Shown here: one piece after another, positions 17,382 to 24,815 of the stretch
How positions within the stretch are numbered: the stretch's first letter is position 1
How the letters are laid out: the number at the start of each line of letters is the position of its first letter
DNA from: SZUA-35 sp964351995
Lineage (GTDB): Bacteria > Actinomycetota > Acidimicrobiia > Acidimicrobiales > SZUA-35
DNA: 64,000 nucleotides
Assembly (NCBI GenBank): GCA_964351995.1
Contig: CAYGQE010000006.1
Coordinates: 86,511 to 150,510 of the forward strand
Direction: 5' to 3'
The notes under the pieces: model-generated
What the model saw: only the letters and a program-made list of their open reading frames with translations
Database searches by the model: none
What the model was told of the DNA's origin: nothing
Program-made: the position numbers and the translations under genes

Positions 17382-17415
17382 CGAACAGACGCCGGCCGAA
17401 GCCGACGCCTGTTCG
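17382..17415 (-). terminator. UUCG-tetraloop hairpin between the binding protein and permease genes
   Basis: On the minus strand a 15-base-pair stem (with two G-U pairs) closes a C(UUCG)G loop and is followed by CGTTTTG. On the plus strand the same two pairs become mismatches, so the structure is tuned to minus-strand RNA. Its position after the solute-binding gene suggests partial termination or 3'-end protection that makes the binding protein more abundant than the permeases, as known for malE-malF type operons. Confidence 0.7.
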
Positions 17416-17469
17416 TGATCATGTGATCCGCATCAGCTCAACTCACCGTGGTGAGCAGAGCTGGCGGGA

Positions 17470-18888
17470 TCAGGAAGGCCAGGAGGCCTGGATCTTGTCA
17501 GCGGCTTCTTGAGCGGTCTGCTCGCCGTTGATTGCTGCGGTGCCTTCGGTCCAGAAGGTTCCGGCACCAACGTCGGCAGGCATGAGGTCGGACGCATCGA
17601 AGCGAACGGTCTCAGCGCCAACGAGGCTGGCGATCATGCTGGCCTCGAGAGGCGCATAGATCGAGGTGTCGAGTCCCTGAACAGCGGTGAGGAAACCGGA
17701 GAGGTCGCCACCGTTGAGTTCACGCTGGGCGACCTGGCGGGCCGCGGCGTACTCGGGGGTCGCCATGTAGTCCATGATGGCCCAGACTTCGGGGCGATCC
17801 GAGAAGGCAGCGGCGAGGGTGCCGGCACCGAGGACCGGCGCACCGGTGTTGGACGGGAAGTAGAACACGTCAACGGCGTCTTCGGAGCCATCGGCGAAGG
17901 CTTGGCCTTCATCGAACTGGTTCGAGAAGAACGAAGCCTGACGGTGCATCATGCAGTCGCCGGCAGCGAGTGCCGGAGCGTTTGCACCGAAGAAGGTCGA
18001 GGAGATGGTGCCGCCCGGGGCGAAGACCATGCCGTCGGTGTTGAACAGATCAAGCACGGCCTGCATCTGCGCAACGACACGCTCGTCGTTGAAGGGGATC
18101 TCGTTGGTGACCCACTGGTCGTAGACCTCGACGGGCTCGAAGCGAAGCATCATCTCTTCGACCCAGTCGGTGTACGGCCAACCCGTGGCAGTGCCGGACT
18201 CGATGCCCATGCACAGCGGGGTGTCGCCATTGGCGATCATCTCGCCGGTGAGGGCGACGAACTCGTCAAATGTCGTGGGGATCGTGTAGCCGCCAGCCTC
18301 GAATGCAGCAGGCTGGTACCAGACGAGCGACTTGATGTCGGTCTTGACCGGGATACCGACCTGAGCGCCATCGACGTTGCCGAAGACGGTCCAGGCGTCA
18401 CTCCAGTTGGAAGCAGTGGTAGCGGCGACGTCGTCGGGAAGCGGCACGAGGATGCCATCACGAGCGAAGTCGGCAAGCTTGCCGGGCTGCGGGAAGACCG
18501 AGATGTCCGGCGGGGCGCCAGCCTCGACCTGGATGTTGACTTCGGATTCCCAGTCGGCGGAGCCGGTGTAGGTGACCGTGATGCCAAGGGATTCGCCGTA
18601 GGCGCCGAGGACTTGCTGGATTGCTCCAGCTTCGGGCTCAGAGCGCTCGGGACCGGTGATGTTGACCTCGGTGCCGGAGAGGTCGACTTCTTCCATCGCC
18701 TCTTCTTCTTCTTCCATGGCTTCTTCTTCCATGGCTTCGGTGGTGTCAGAGGACTCTTCCTCGGCGGCAGCCTCGGTGGTGTCGGTCTCTTCGGCCGTAT
18801 CTGCTTCATCGTCCCCGCTACACGCTGCTGCCACCATAGAGAAGGCAAACAAGAGTGCAAGCAGAGTCTTCCATTGCGAAAGTCGCAT
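17470..18888 (-). CDS. Sugar ABC transporter solute-binding lipoprotein
   Basis: 472 residues. A signal peptide ends in the lipobox VAAAC (Cys23). A long Glu/Thr/Ala-rich acidic linker (about residues 26-68) follows, then a family-1 carbohydrate-binding protein: EVNIQVEAGAPPDISVFPQPG, GIPVKTDIKSLVWYQPAAF, MHRQASFFSNQF and AAADKIQ-type ending. It captures the sugar outside the membrane for the two permeases encoded downstream. ATG 18888 has AAAGGG 6 bases upstream. It is the first gene of the operon, about 80 bases after a LacI-type operator. Confidence 0.92.
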   Translation of the reverse strand: MRLSQWKTLLALLFAFSMVAAACSGDDEADTAEETDTTEAAAEEESSDTTEAMEEEAMEEEEEAMEEVDLSGTEVNITGPERSEPEAGAIQQVLGAYGESLGITVTYTGSADWESEVNIQVEAGAPPDISVFPQPGKLADFARDGILVPLPDDVAATTASNWSDAWTVFGNVDGAQVGIPVKTDIKSLVWYQPAAFEAGGYTIPTTFDEFVALTGEMIANGDTPLCMGIESGTATGWPYTDWVEEMMLRFEPVEVYDQWVTNEIPFNDERVVAQMQAVLDLFNTDGMVFAPGGTISSTFFGANAPALAAGDCMMHRQASFFSNQFDEGQAFADGSEDAVDVFYFPSNTGAPVLGAGTLAAAFSDRPEVWAIMDYMATPEYAAARQVAQRELNGGDLSGFLTAVQGLDTSIYAPLEASMIASLVGAETVRFDASDLMPADVGAGTFWTEGTAAINGEQTAQEAADKIQASWPS

Positions 18889-18966
18889 TGGTAACCCTTT
18901 CCATCAGTTGAGCCCGGCGAGCCAGGCATTCTCCCCAACATCAGGATTGTCGAACGACGCCCCCGA

Positions 18967-18990
18967 TGTAAGCGCTTACAGTCGTAAGCG
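18967..18990. promoter_or_regulatory. LacI/GalR-type operator with three half-sites
   Basis: TGTAAGCGCTTACA at 18967-18980 is a perfect 14-base palindrome with the central CG of LacI-family sites and matches the CcpA/LacI consensus TGTAARCGYTWNCA. A third half-site, GTAAGCG at 18984-18990, forms a second inverted repeat with the first. It lies 79 bases upstream of the binding-protein gene. No LacI-family regulator is encoded in this window. Confidence 0.8.
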
Positions 18991-19070
18991 GTGGCGACGA
19001 TAGCCCGATGTCACACCTTCTCCGGCGTCGGCCTCGAAATCGTCATAGAGACAGACGCTGGATCGCGGCG

Positions 19071-19481
19071 TCAGACGGCATCTGACCTGGGGCTTGCTGA
19101 AGCCGTCGGTCGCTGCGGCGTCATGTCGCGCCACCGATCGGCCTCGAGGCGAGCTTCTGCCTCGGCGGGAATGGCGAGATAGCTGGCGTTCCATGAGCGA
19201 GTCGACGGGATCGACGAGAGGAACGACCACACGTAGCGCGAGCCGAAGCCGATGATGCCCTGTTCGTACCACTGGCGGACATGGACGATCTCGTGAGCAA
19301 GCAGGAGACTTCGCCCGTCGTTGGCAACGTCGGTGGCCAAGAAGACGTGGCGACCGAGCGTGATGCCGACGTACGAGCCAGGGAGGGCAGGGATCTCGTA
19401 GACCCGCACCCGAGCGGCCAGAGCACGGGGGATGTGGCGATAGCTGTTGAGTTCGATGGGGTTCAGCGGACGGCCGGGCAC
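19071..19481 (-). CDS. Small HExxH metalloprotease-like protein (DUF4157-like)
   Basis: 136 residues. The centre has LLLAHEIVHVRQWYEQG, an HExxH zinc motif in the form found in DUF4157/eCIS-core-type and related peptidase-like domains. It is followed by a Tyr/Trp-rich segment and a YLAIPAEAEARLEADRW stretch containing the Glu that usually supplies the third ligand. No signal peptide or membrane segment is seen. It starts back-to-back with the UbiB-type gene. The fold family is likely; proteolytic activity is not proven. Confidence 0.7.
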   Translation of the reverse strand: MPGRPLNPIELNSYRHIPRALAARVRVYEIPALPGSYVGITLGRHVFLATDVANDGRSLLLAHEIVHVRQWYEQGIIGFGSRYVWSFLSSIPSTRSWNASYLAIPAEAEARLEADRWRDMTPQRPTASASPRSDAV

Positions 19482-19535
19482 ATGACGAAGCTAGCCCGAG
19501 GCATCTTCGGTGGTGGTGCGATCCGGGTCGCTGCC

Positions 19536-19541
19536 TACCCT
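19536..19541 (+). promoter_or_regulatory. -10 box of the UbiB-type gene (TACCCT)
   Basis: TACCCT with 6 bases to the GTG at 19548, supporting that start and a leaderless mRNA. Confidence 0.45.
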
Positions 19542-19547
19542 CCGACC

Positions 19548-21065
19548 GTGCCTGATCTTGTGCCAGACCGAACCTCGACCGCCCGTGTGCTCGTGGCACT
19601 TGCAGCTGCGGGTCTCGGGGGCGTGGTGATCGCTCGTTGGTATCCGGTTGCACGGCGGCAGCAACGATCGGCCTCCGGGGGCCCGGTTGCTGGCGGACGC
19701 ATGTCGATCCGAAACCTTCGTCTGGTCAGGCTCGGGGCCAAGAGTGGTGGCCGCTACGCAGTTCATCGTGCCCGCCGAACCTTTGCCTCGGCCGAGCGGG
19801 CGGCCACGCTCGACACCGAGTTCGAGCTGAAGACCGCCGCTGATGTTGCCAACGAGCTCGGCAACATGAAGGGCGCCATGATGAAGATCGGCCAGATGGC
19901 CAGCTACATCGACACCGGTCTGCCCGATCATGTGCGCGACACACTGGCCTCCCTCCAGAGCAACGCCCCGCCGATGTCTGGCGAGCTGGCGGCAGAACAG
20001 ATCGAACGCGAGCTCGGAAAACATCCATCCGAGATCTTCGCCGAGTGGGACCCTGTCCCGATTGCGTCGGCCTCGATCGGTCAGGTGCACCGGGCCATCA
20101 CCTTTGATGACCGAGCTGTTGCGGTGAAGGTGCAATACCCGGGTGTCGCCGAAGCAGTGTCCGCTGACCTCGGCAACGCCGACTGGCTGTTCGGGATGTT
20201 GGCGTCGATGTTTCCCGGTCTCGAGCCCGGCCCGGTGGTCGCCGAGCTCAAGGAACGATTGGTCGAAGAACTCGACTACGTGGCGGAAGCACGCAACCAG
20301 CGTTACTACGCCGATTTCTTCGACCGGCATCCATTCATCCACGTACCCCAGGTGCTCGATCAATACTCGACGGGCCGAGTGCTCACCACCGAACTCGCCA
20401 TTGGTTCGACCTTCGCCGAGGTGTGCGAGTGGAGTGAAGAGGAGAAGAATCTTGCGGCGGAGACATTGTTCCGCTTCTCGTTCGGTTCGATCTACCGACT
20501 CCATGCGTTCAACGGCGACCCCCACCCCGGCAACTATCTGTTCAACAAGGGTGGCAAGGTCACGTTCCTCGACTTCGGACTGGTCAAGCGTTTCGTCCCG
20601 ACCGAGACCAAGCTCTTCGAGGACCTGATCCAGCTCATGGTGATCGATAGGGATCACGCGGGTTTCCGCAAGGTCGTCGAAGATGCTGGGCTTCTCGCCG
20701 TTGACGCACCGTTCACTGACGAGCAGGTGGAGGAGTACTTCATGTTCTTCTACCGCTACGTCATGACCGACGGCTTGGTCACGATCGATCAGGAGTATGC
20801 GTCGGCTGGTGTCGGCATGTTGTTCGATGCCAGCTCAGAACATGGCGAACTCATGCGGACGCTCAACGTCCCGCCGTCGTTCGTCGTGTTGCAGCGCATC
20901 ACGCTTGGACTCATGGGGCTGTTTGCTCGGCTCGAAGCCACGGCCAATTGGCGCAAGGTCGCCGAAGAGTTGTGGCCCTTCGTTTCTGGCGAGCCATCGA
21001 CGCCCACCGGCGTGGCGATCGAGGAATGGCGTCAGCAGCGAGGTCAGAGCCGGTTCGGCTTGTAG
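19548..21065 (+). CDS. ABC1/UbiB-family atypical kinase
   Basis: 505 residues from GTG 19548, chosen for its leaderless -10 box; ATG 19482 is in frame and would add 22 residues. A membrane-type helix lies at 12-30. UbiB hallmarks follow: the KxGQ motif in MMKIGQMASY (113-116), the Ala-rich loop ASIGQVHRA, the VKVQYPG lysine, DPHPGNYLFN (catalytic loop) and FLDFGLVKRF (metal-binding DFG equivalent). The family are membrane-associated atypical kinases/ATPases needed for isoprenoid lipid or quinone metabolism. The substrate in Actinobacteria is unknown. Confidence 0.88.
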   Translation: MPDLVPDRTSTARVLVALAAAGLGGVVIARWYPVARRQQRSASGGPVAGGRMSIRNLRLVRLGAKSGGRYAVHRARRTFASAERAATLDTEFELKTAADVANELGNMKGAMMKIGQMASYIDTGLPDHVRDTLASLQSNAPPMSGELAAEQIERELGKHPSEIFAEWDPVPIASASIGQVHRAITFDDRAVAVKVQYPGVAEAVSADLGNADWLFGMLASMFPGLEPGPVVAELKERLVEELDYVAEARNQRYYADFFDRHPFIHVPQVLDQYSTGRVLTTELAIGSTFAEVCEWSEEEKNLAAETLFRFSFGSIYRLHAFNGDPHPGNYLFNKGGKVTFLDFGLVKRFVPTETKLFEDLIQLMVIDRDHAGFRKVVEDAGLLAVDAPFTDEQVEEYFMFFYRYVMTDGLVTIDQEYASAGVGMLFDASSEHGELMRTLNVPPSFVVLQRITLGLMGLFARLEATANWRKVAEELWPFVSGEPSTPTGVAIEEWRQQRGQSRFGL

Positions 21066-21070
21066 CTCCC

Positions 21071-22132
21071 TCAGGTGGGTCGCCCCGCACCTGAGGGGCG
21101 GGCGGCAGGAACACAGTGGTTGTCCGGACACATGTCCGGCCACGGCCCACTATCGCCGAGAAAGAGGCGAGGCTTCTCGTTGATCTGTTCTTCGAGGAGC
21201 TCTCTCACCATCGTGACGAAGCGAGGGTGTGCGCCAACCGTCGCCGCCCTGGTCATGCGCATCGACGCGCCCTCGGCGGCCTCGGCCGCTTGGGTGTCGA
21301 GGTCGAACATGACCTCCATGTGGTCACTGACGAACCCGAGGGGAACCACCACCACATCGTCGGTCGAGCGACCGTGCAGATCGTGCAGGTGGTCGACGAT
21401 GTCTGGCTCGAGCCAGGGCACCTGCGGGGGCCCGCTGCGGCTCTGCCACACAAGATCCCAATCGTCGGAGGTCCCAGCCAGGCCGCTGATGATCGACGCT
21501 GCTTCTCGAAGTTGATTTTCGTACTCGCTGGTCGCTGCCATGGAGAGCGGGATCGAATGTGCGGTGAAAACTACTCGAGGTTCGGCGCCATGGGCCTGGC
21601 GATGAGCGTCGACAGCCCGGGCCAGCTTCTCAGCGGCTGGCTCGCAGAAGCCCGGGTGGTTGTAGAACAGGCGAAGCTTCTGGAGTTCGATGTCGGCCCC
21701 GGTGACCGCTTCGCCTGCGGCAATCAAGTTCTCGCGGTACTGACGGCATCCCGAGTAGGAACTGAACGCCGAGGTGACGAACACGAAGACTTTCGTGATG
21801 CCGTCGTCGGCCATTTGCTGCACGGTGTCGTCGAGGTAGGGGGCCCAGTTGCGGTTGCCCCAGTAGACGGGAATCTCGATGTTGTTGGCAGCAAAATCGG
21901 CCTCGATGGCCCACTTCAGCTCACGGTTCTGGGCATTGATCGGAGATACGCCCTCGAATTGGTCGTATTGCTTGGCCACCTCGGCGAGTCGTTCATCGGG
22001 GACGTTGCGGCCCTTGACGACATTGCGCAAGAACGGCAGCACGTCGTCGGGTCCCTCTGGCCCCCCGAAGGACAACAGAAGCAGAGCAGTGGTGGGCGTG
22101 GTCACGGGGTCGACTCCGGGTTCGTGCGTCAT
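21071..22132 (-). CDS. hemH: Ferrochelatase (coproporphyrin ferrochelatase)
   Basis: 353 residues. Class features are ALLLLSFGGPEGPDDVLPFL at the N-terminus, YWGNRNWAPYLDDTV, the catalytic FTAHSIPLSMAA histidine and GFVSDHMEVMFDLD glutamate. In Actinobacteria this enzyme inserts iron into coproporphyrin III in the coproporphyrin-dependent haem pathway, with chlorite-dismutase-like decarboxylation afterwards. Cysteines occur in SGCRQY and in the C-terminal MCPDNHC, suggesting the 2Fe-2S cluster typical of actinobacterial enzymes, although the middle ligand of the usual CxCx4C is not evident. It ends 5 bases from the UbiB-type gene end (convergent). Confidence 0.93.
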   Translation of the reverse strand: MTHEPGVDPVTTPTTALLLLSFGGPEGPDDVLPFLRNVVKGRNVPDERLAEVAKQYDQFEGVSPINAQNRELKWAIEADFAANNIEIPVYWGNRNWAPYLDDTVQQMADDGITKVFVFVTSAFSSYSGCRQYRENLIAAGEAVTGADIELQKLRLFYNHPGFCEPAAEKLARAVDAHRQAHGAEPRVVFTAHSIPLSMAATSEYENQLREAASIISGLAGTSDDWDLVWQSRSGPPQVPWLEPDIVDHLHDLHGRSTDDVVVVPLGFVSDHMEVMFDLDTQAAEAAEGASMRMTRAATVGAHPRFVTMVRELLEEQINEKPRLFLGDSGPWPDMCPDNHCVPAARPSGAGRPT

Positions 22133-22202
22133 TCCTGGCAGTGTGCCGGTGGATGGACGCGCCTTTGCCGGCGCCCGGTGACGGGCGCCGGCAGGATGGG
22201 AT

Positions 22203-22607
22203 TCAGGAAGCGATCAACGCAGATGCGTCGATGTGCTCGATGCTGACGATTTCGACGCTGCTCTGGCTGTTGAGTTCAACGTCGACGGCAAGTTGTCGGC
22301 GAGCGTTATCTCGGGCTTGGATGACCGAGCGGCGACTGGGTGAGCGAGGGGCGTATCCGGCGGCGGCGCGCTCTTCGTCGTTTTCGGCTCCCCAAAAGCC
22401 GTGTTCCCGGTTGAGGCGGGCGGTGCGGCGGCACGGGAGCATCACGGGGCACGAGAGGCAGTAGCTCTTCGCCAGTGCTTCGCGCTCGACGCGTCGCTCG
22501 GGGCGCTCAGCCGATGGCCCGAAGAACACTTCGGTCAGGCCCTTGCACACTGCCTCGTCTTGCCAACTGAGATCAGTATCTGGGTGGGCGGTGAACTCGG
22601 TATCCAT
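22203..22607 (-). CDS. WhiB-family Fe-S transcription regulator
   Basis: 134 residues from ATG 22607, with an AAAGGA site upstream. The WhiB signature is complete: Cys21 in WQDEAVCKG, then Cys50-x2-Cys53-x5-Cys59 in SYCLSCPVMLPCRR for the 4Fe-4S cluster. GFWGAEN is the turn motif (usually GVWGG), followed by a basic C-terminus with RRSVIQARDNARRQ. WhiB proteins bind sigma factor region 4 and sense redox or nitric oxide. The longer-than-usual C-terminal tail (about 45 residues) is not assigned. Direct TTAGCACTAA repeats lie in its promoter region. Confidence 0.92.
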   Translation of the reverse strand: MDTEFTAHPDTDLSWQDEAVCKGLTEVFFGPSAERPERRVEREALAKSYCLSCPVMLPCRRTARLNREHGFWGAENDEERAAAGYAPRSPSRRSVIQARDNARRQLAVDVELNSQSSVEIVSIEHIDASALIAS

Positions 22608-22638
22608 GACAGGTCCTTTGCGGGCTTCGACGAGTGCG

Positions 22639-22667
22639 TTTAGCACTAAAGGCAGTTTTAGCACTAA
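22639..22667. promoter_or_regulatory. Paired TTTAGCACTAA repeats upstream of whiB-type gene
   Basis: TTTAGCACTAA occurs at 22639-22649 and 22657-22667 (18-base period). Each holds a near-palindrome TTAG-NN-CTAA. AGTGC at 22633-22637 and GCACT at 22643-22647 add an inverted repeat. The block is AT-rich against its surroundings and 30-60 bases upstream of the whiB start, fitting a promoter or operator. The half-site TTAGCACT resembles half of the HrcA CIRCE element, but the full CIRCE geometry is absent. Confidence 0.5.
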
Positions 22668-22769
22668 GACCGTGAAAAAGGCAAGCAAAAGTTGACCCGT
22701 TGTGGCGAAGGACACAACTTTTGGGGGACACCGTGAACGCGTCGGCGCTGTGCGCCTTTGCCGTTCTCA

Positions 22770-22795
22770 GAGTTCTTCGCTGGCGCTCAGAACTC
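22770..22795 (+). repeat. REP-like hairpin, copy A
   Basis: Arms GAGTTCT...AGAACTC enclose the loop core TCGCTGGCGCTC. It matches copies at 22859, 36569 and 61257 in arm and loop sequence. Confidence 0.6.
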
Positions 22796-22858
22796 GCATC
22801 CGGAAGGGGAGACGCAGGAACGTTGGCTGCAGGCTTGTTGTGGGGCTCTTTCAAGGGC

Positions 22859-22885
22859 GAGTTGAGAGCCCTCGGCGAGCAACTC
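22859..22885 (-). repeat. REP-like hairpin, copy B
   Basis: On the minus strand GAGTTGCTCGCC and GGGCTCTCAACTC form the same stem type as copy A. A second hairpin with GTCCGCC/GGCGGAC arms follows at 22889-22919. Confidence 0.6.
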
Positions 22886-22920
22886 GGGGTCCGCCCGAGG
22901 CCGCTAAGCCGAGGCGGACA

Positions 22921-23020
22921 GGTTGAGGACTTCAGCGGATAGGGAGAGCACGCAGTGCGTCAACCCGCTGAATCCAAGGAATAGTCGCGGCGCGCAGCGC
23001 CTATCCGCTATTCCCCTTGG
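22921..23020. other. Structured intergenic segment with alternative stems
   Basis: TTCAGCGG (22931-22938) can pair with CCGCTGAA (22965-22972), or the overlapping AGCGGATAGG (22934-22943) can pair with CCTATCCGCT (23000-23009). GGTTGA (22921) pairs with TCAACC (22960). CCAAGG-AATAG (22974-22984) pairs with CTATTCC-CCTTGG (23008-23020) around a GGCGC-GCA-GCGCC hairpin. The pairings exclude each other. It overlaps the 3' end of the CarH-like gene. No T-tract is present, so a simple intrinsic terminator is doubtful. Confidence 0.45.
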
Positions 23021-23859
23021 CCGCCGGTTGAGGTGGCCGTACCTTGCTGGCGACGAGTGGCGGCGGCGTCGGCAATCAGCTTGGCTGCGGTTCGACTGTC
23101 GCTGTGCCAGAGATCAGCGCCGAGCGAGCGAGCGTGCTCCTCTGAGCAGATTGCCCCGCCGCCGATTGCAATCGGAATGTCGCCAAAGGCCGCTCGCAGG
23201 GCGCCGACGGTGTCAGTGGCTGATGCCTCGTGGTCGGGGCCGGTCAAGGACAAGGCCACGACGCAGTCGGCGAATCGCGTGCCGGCGGCAATGAAGGACG
23301 AGATGTCCGGGGACCCGCCGAGGTCGATGACGGTCACGCCGAAGGAGCGAATCAGGTCAGCGAACATCGCTGACGGAATCGAGTGAACGTCTCCAGGAGT
23401 CGCACCGACGACCACGATTCCTCGGCGACGACCCGGTGTGGCGAGGTGTGTGCCGAGTCTGCCGATGATGCGATGCGCAACGGCGGACGCCTTGTGCTCA
23501 CTTGCGATCGAGAGTTCCCCGTCGGCCCACCGCTGGCCGATCGATTTGAGCGCAGGAGCCAACACATCGAGATGGATGCTGACGGGATCGTCATTCGAGG
23601 AAATCGATGCCTCGATCAAACGCCACGCTGCTACTTCGTCGCCTGCGATCAGCGCCTCTTCGATGGTCATCGTGTCGTCGAGGTCGGTGACGCGTACTGC
23701 GTCGTTCTGGAATTCCGCCAAGTCGGCGGCGCTGATCACCCACGAGCCCCGCTGCTTCTCGGCGTAGAGCAGCCCGAGTTTCACGTACCGGTACGCGGTC
23801 ATGTAATGGACGCCGAGGTGGTCGGCCGCTTCTTGCAGTGTGAGGTCCCCAGTCGGCAC
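23008..23859 (-). CDS. CarH/LitR-like B12-binding transcription regulator (paralog 1)
   Basis: 283 residues from GTG 23859, which aligns with the start of its paralog at 33333. The N-terminal helix-turn-helix (LTLQEAADHLGVHYMTAYRYVKLG) is MerR/excisionase-like. A helical bundle carries the Wx9EH capping motif (Trp111, Glu121, His122). The Rossmann B12 domain has GATPGDVHSIP with His159 at the expected place of the lower cobalamin ligand, 37 residues after His122. CarH proteins bind adenosylcobalamin as a light sensor, form tetramers and repress carotenoid or stress genes in the dark. No carotenoid genes are nearby, so targets are unknown. Confidence 0.85.
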   Translation of the reverse strand: MPTGDLTLQEAADHLGVHYMTAYRYVKLGLLYAEKQRGSWVISAADLAEFQNDAVRVTDLDDTMTIEEALIAGDEVAAWRLIEASISSNDDPVSIHLDVLAPALKSIGQRWADGELSIASEHKASAVAHRIIGRLGTHLATPGRRRGIVVVGATPGDVHSIPSAMFADLIRSFGVTVIDLGGSPDISSFIAAGTRFADCVVALSLTGPDHEASATDTVGALRAAFGDIPIAIGGGAICSEEHARSLGADLWHSDSRTAAKLIADAAATRRQQGTATSTGGQGE

Positions 23860-23866
23860 GGCGCAC

Positions 23867-23872
23867 ACGCTA
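23867..23872 (-). promoter_or_regulatory. -10 box of CarH-like paralog 1 (TAGCGT on minus strand)
   Basis: TAGCGT with 7 bases to GTG 23859; it supports that start over earlier in-frame codons. Confidence 0.45.
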
Positions 23873-23978
23873 CGAGATCTGCGTGCGGAGCGATGAACCG
23901 GTCGGATCACCGATTGCGTTCGGTTTCATGGCACCATCCAGCAGGTATGTGCCGAACTCCGATGACGGATGACATTTC

Positions 23979-24815
23979 GTGAGACTCGCAACATGGAATC
24001 TCTGGTGGAAGTTTGGGCCATGGGAGGCCCGCCAACGCCCGATCGCAAGCGAGATCAACCTTGTTGACGCTGACGTCATGTGCCTCCAGGAGGTCTGGGC
24101 AGATGCTGATCATGACCAGGCTGAGTTGCTGGCCGCCTCGTCGGGAAGACATCTCGCCCGCACGACGAATGCCGACGGTATTGCTCATCCCTTCGGGAAC
24201 GCCGTGCTGAGCCGCTGGCCGATCCAGCAGCATCACACGATTGTCCTTCCCGGCAGCGACGGGGAACCAAGCCATCGCTCGGCGCTCTTCTGTGAGATCG
24301 ACGTACCCGGGGCTACACATCCCTGGTGGGTGGTCAGTACCCACCTCGAGTGGCGCTATTCGGCGAGCGTTCTTCGTCAGCGCCAACTCGAAGCGATCGT
24401 GGCCGAATGTGCGCGAGTCCGAGCGTTGGTCCCAGACAGCATCGTGGCGATCGGTGGTGATTTCAATGCTGTAGCGGACAGCGACGAGATCCGTCGGCTC
24501 ACCGGGCTGTCGGTTCCGTACAGCGAGCGTCTCATTTTCACCGACGGATGGGCCGCTGTCACTGACGAACCCGGTCACACTTGGAGTCGAAGCAATCCGC
24601 ATTCCAGCAATGCTCAGTGGCCGCGGCGCCGGGTCGATGCAGTCTTCGTTTCTTGGCCGCGCCCGAAGCCAACGGGCAACCCCATCGACGCCGCGCTTTT
24701 TGGCCTCGATGCGCTCCCGACGGGCGAGGGCGATGCGGAGATCGTGCCGTCTGATCACTACGGCGTTGTCGTCGAACTCGATCGACGGACGACTGCTGAC
24801 ATCGAGGCCTCTTGA
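23979..24815 (+). CDS. Endonuclease/exonuclease/phosphatase (EEP) family hydrolase
   Basis: 278 residues from GTG 23979. EEP catalytic residues are visible: Asn7 in LATWNLWW, Glu38 in CLQEVW, His122 in VVSTHLEW, Asp161/Asn163 in IGGDFNAV and the final PSDHYGVVVEL His. The fold is shared by DNase I, exonuclease III, sphingomyelinases and inositol phosphatases. No signal peptide is visible, so a cytoplasmic phosphodiesterase or phosphatase is most likely. The last base of its stop overlaps the start of the next gene, suggesting co-transcription. Confidence 0.85.
   Translation: MRLATWNLWWKFGPWEARQRPIASEINLVDADVMCLQEVWADADHDQAELLAASSGRHLARTTNADGIAHPFGNAVLSRWPIQQHHTIVLPGSDGEPSHRSALFCEIDVPGATHPWWVVSTHLEWRYSASVLRQRQLEAIVAECARVRALVPDSIVAIGGDFNAVADSDEIRRLTGLSVPYSERLIFTDGWAAVTDEPGHTWSRSNPHSSNAQWPRRRVDAVFVSWPRPKPTGNPIDAALFGLDALPTGEGDAEIVPSDHYGVVVELDRRTTADIEAS

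Larger units (their letters stand above)
22608..23007. other. 400-base gene-free region with repeats and hairpins
   Basis: Between the whiB-type gene start and the end of the CarH-like gene. It holds the whiB promoter repeats, two REP-like hairpins (22770-22795 and 22859-22885), another hairpin at 22889-22919 (GTCCGCC arms) and a cluster of mutually exclusive stems at 22921-23020. An open frame from GTG 22733 to 22942 exists, but its residues show no protein-like pattern and it runs through the hairpins, so I do not call a gene. Confidence 0.6.

Noticed and set aside
15463..17418. Plus-strand open frame of 651 codons opposite the MalF-type permease
   Set aside because: Antisense to a membrane protein gene; its low-complexity, charged residues come from the complementary codons. 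No start signal.
18690..18760. Repetitive Glu-rich coding in the binding protein as a possible repeat element
   Set aside because: It is the acidic linker common after the lipid-anchored cysteine of such binding proteins.
22639..22667. HrcA CIRCE heat-shock operator
   Set aside because: Only the arm TTAGCACT is shared. The 9-base spaced inverted GAGTGCTAA arm is absent.
22733..22942. Possible small gene from GTG 22733 in the gene-free region
   Set aside because: It runs through two REP-like hairpins and its residue pattern shows no helix or strand periodicity or known motif.
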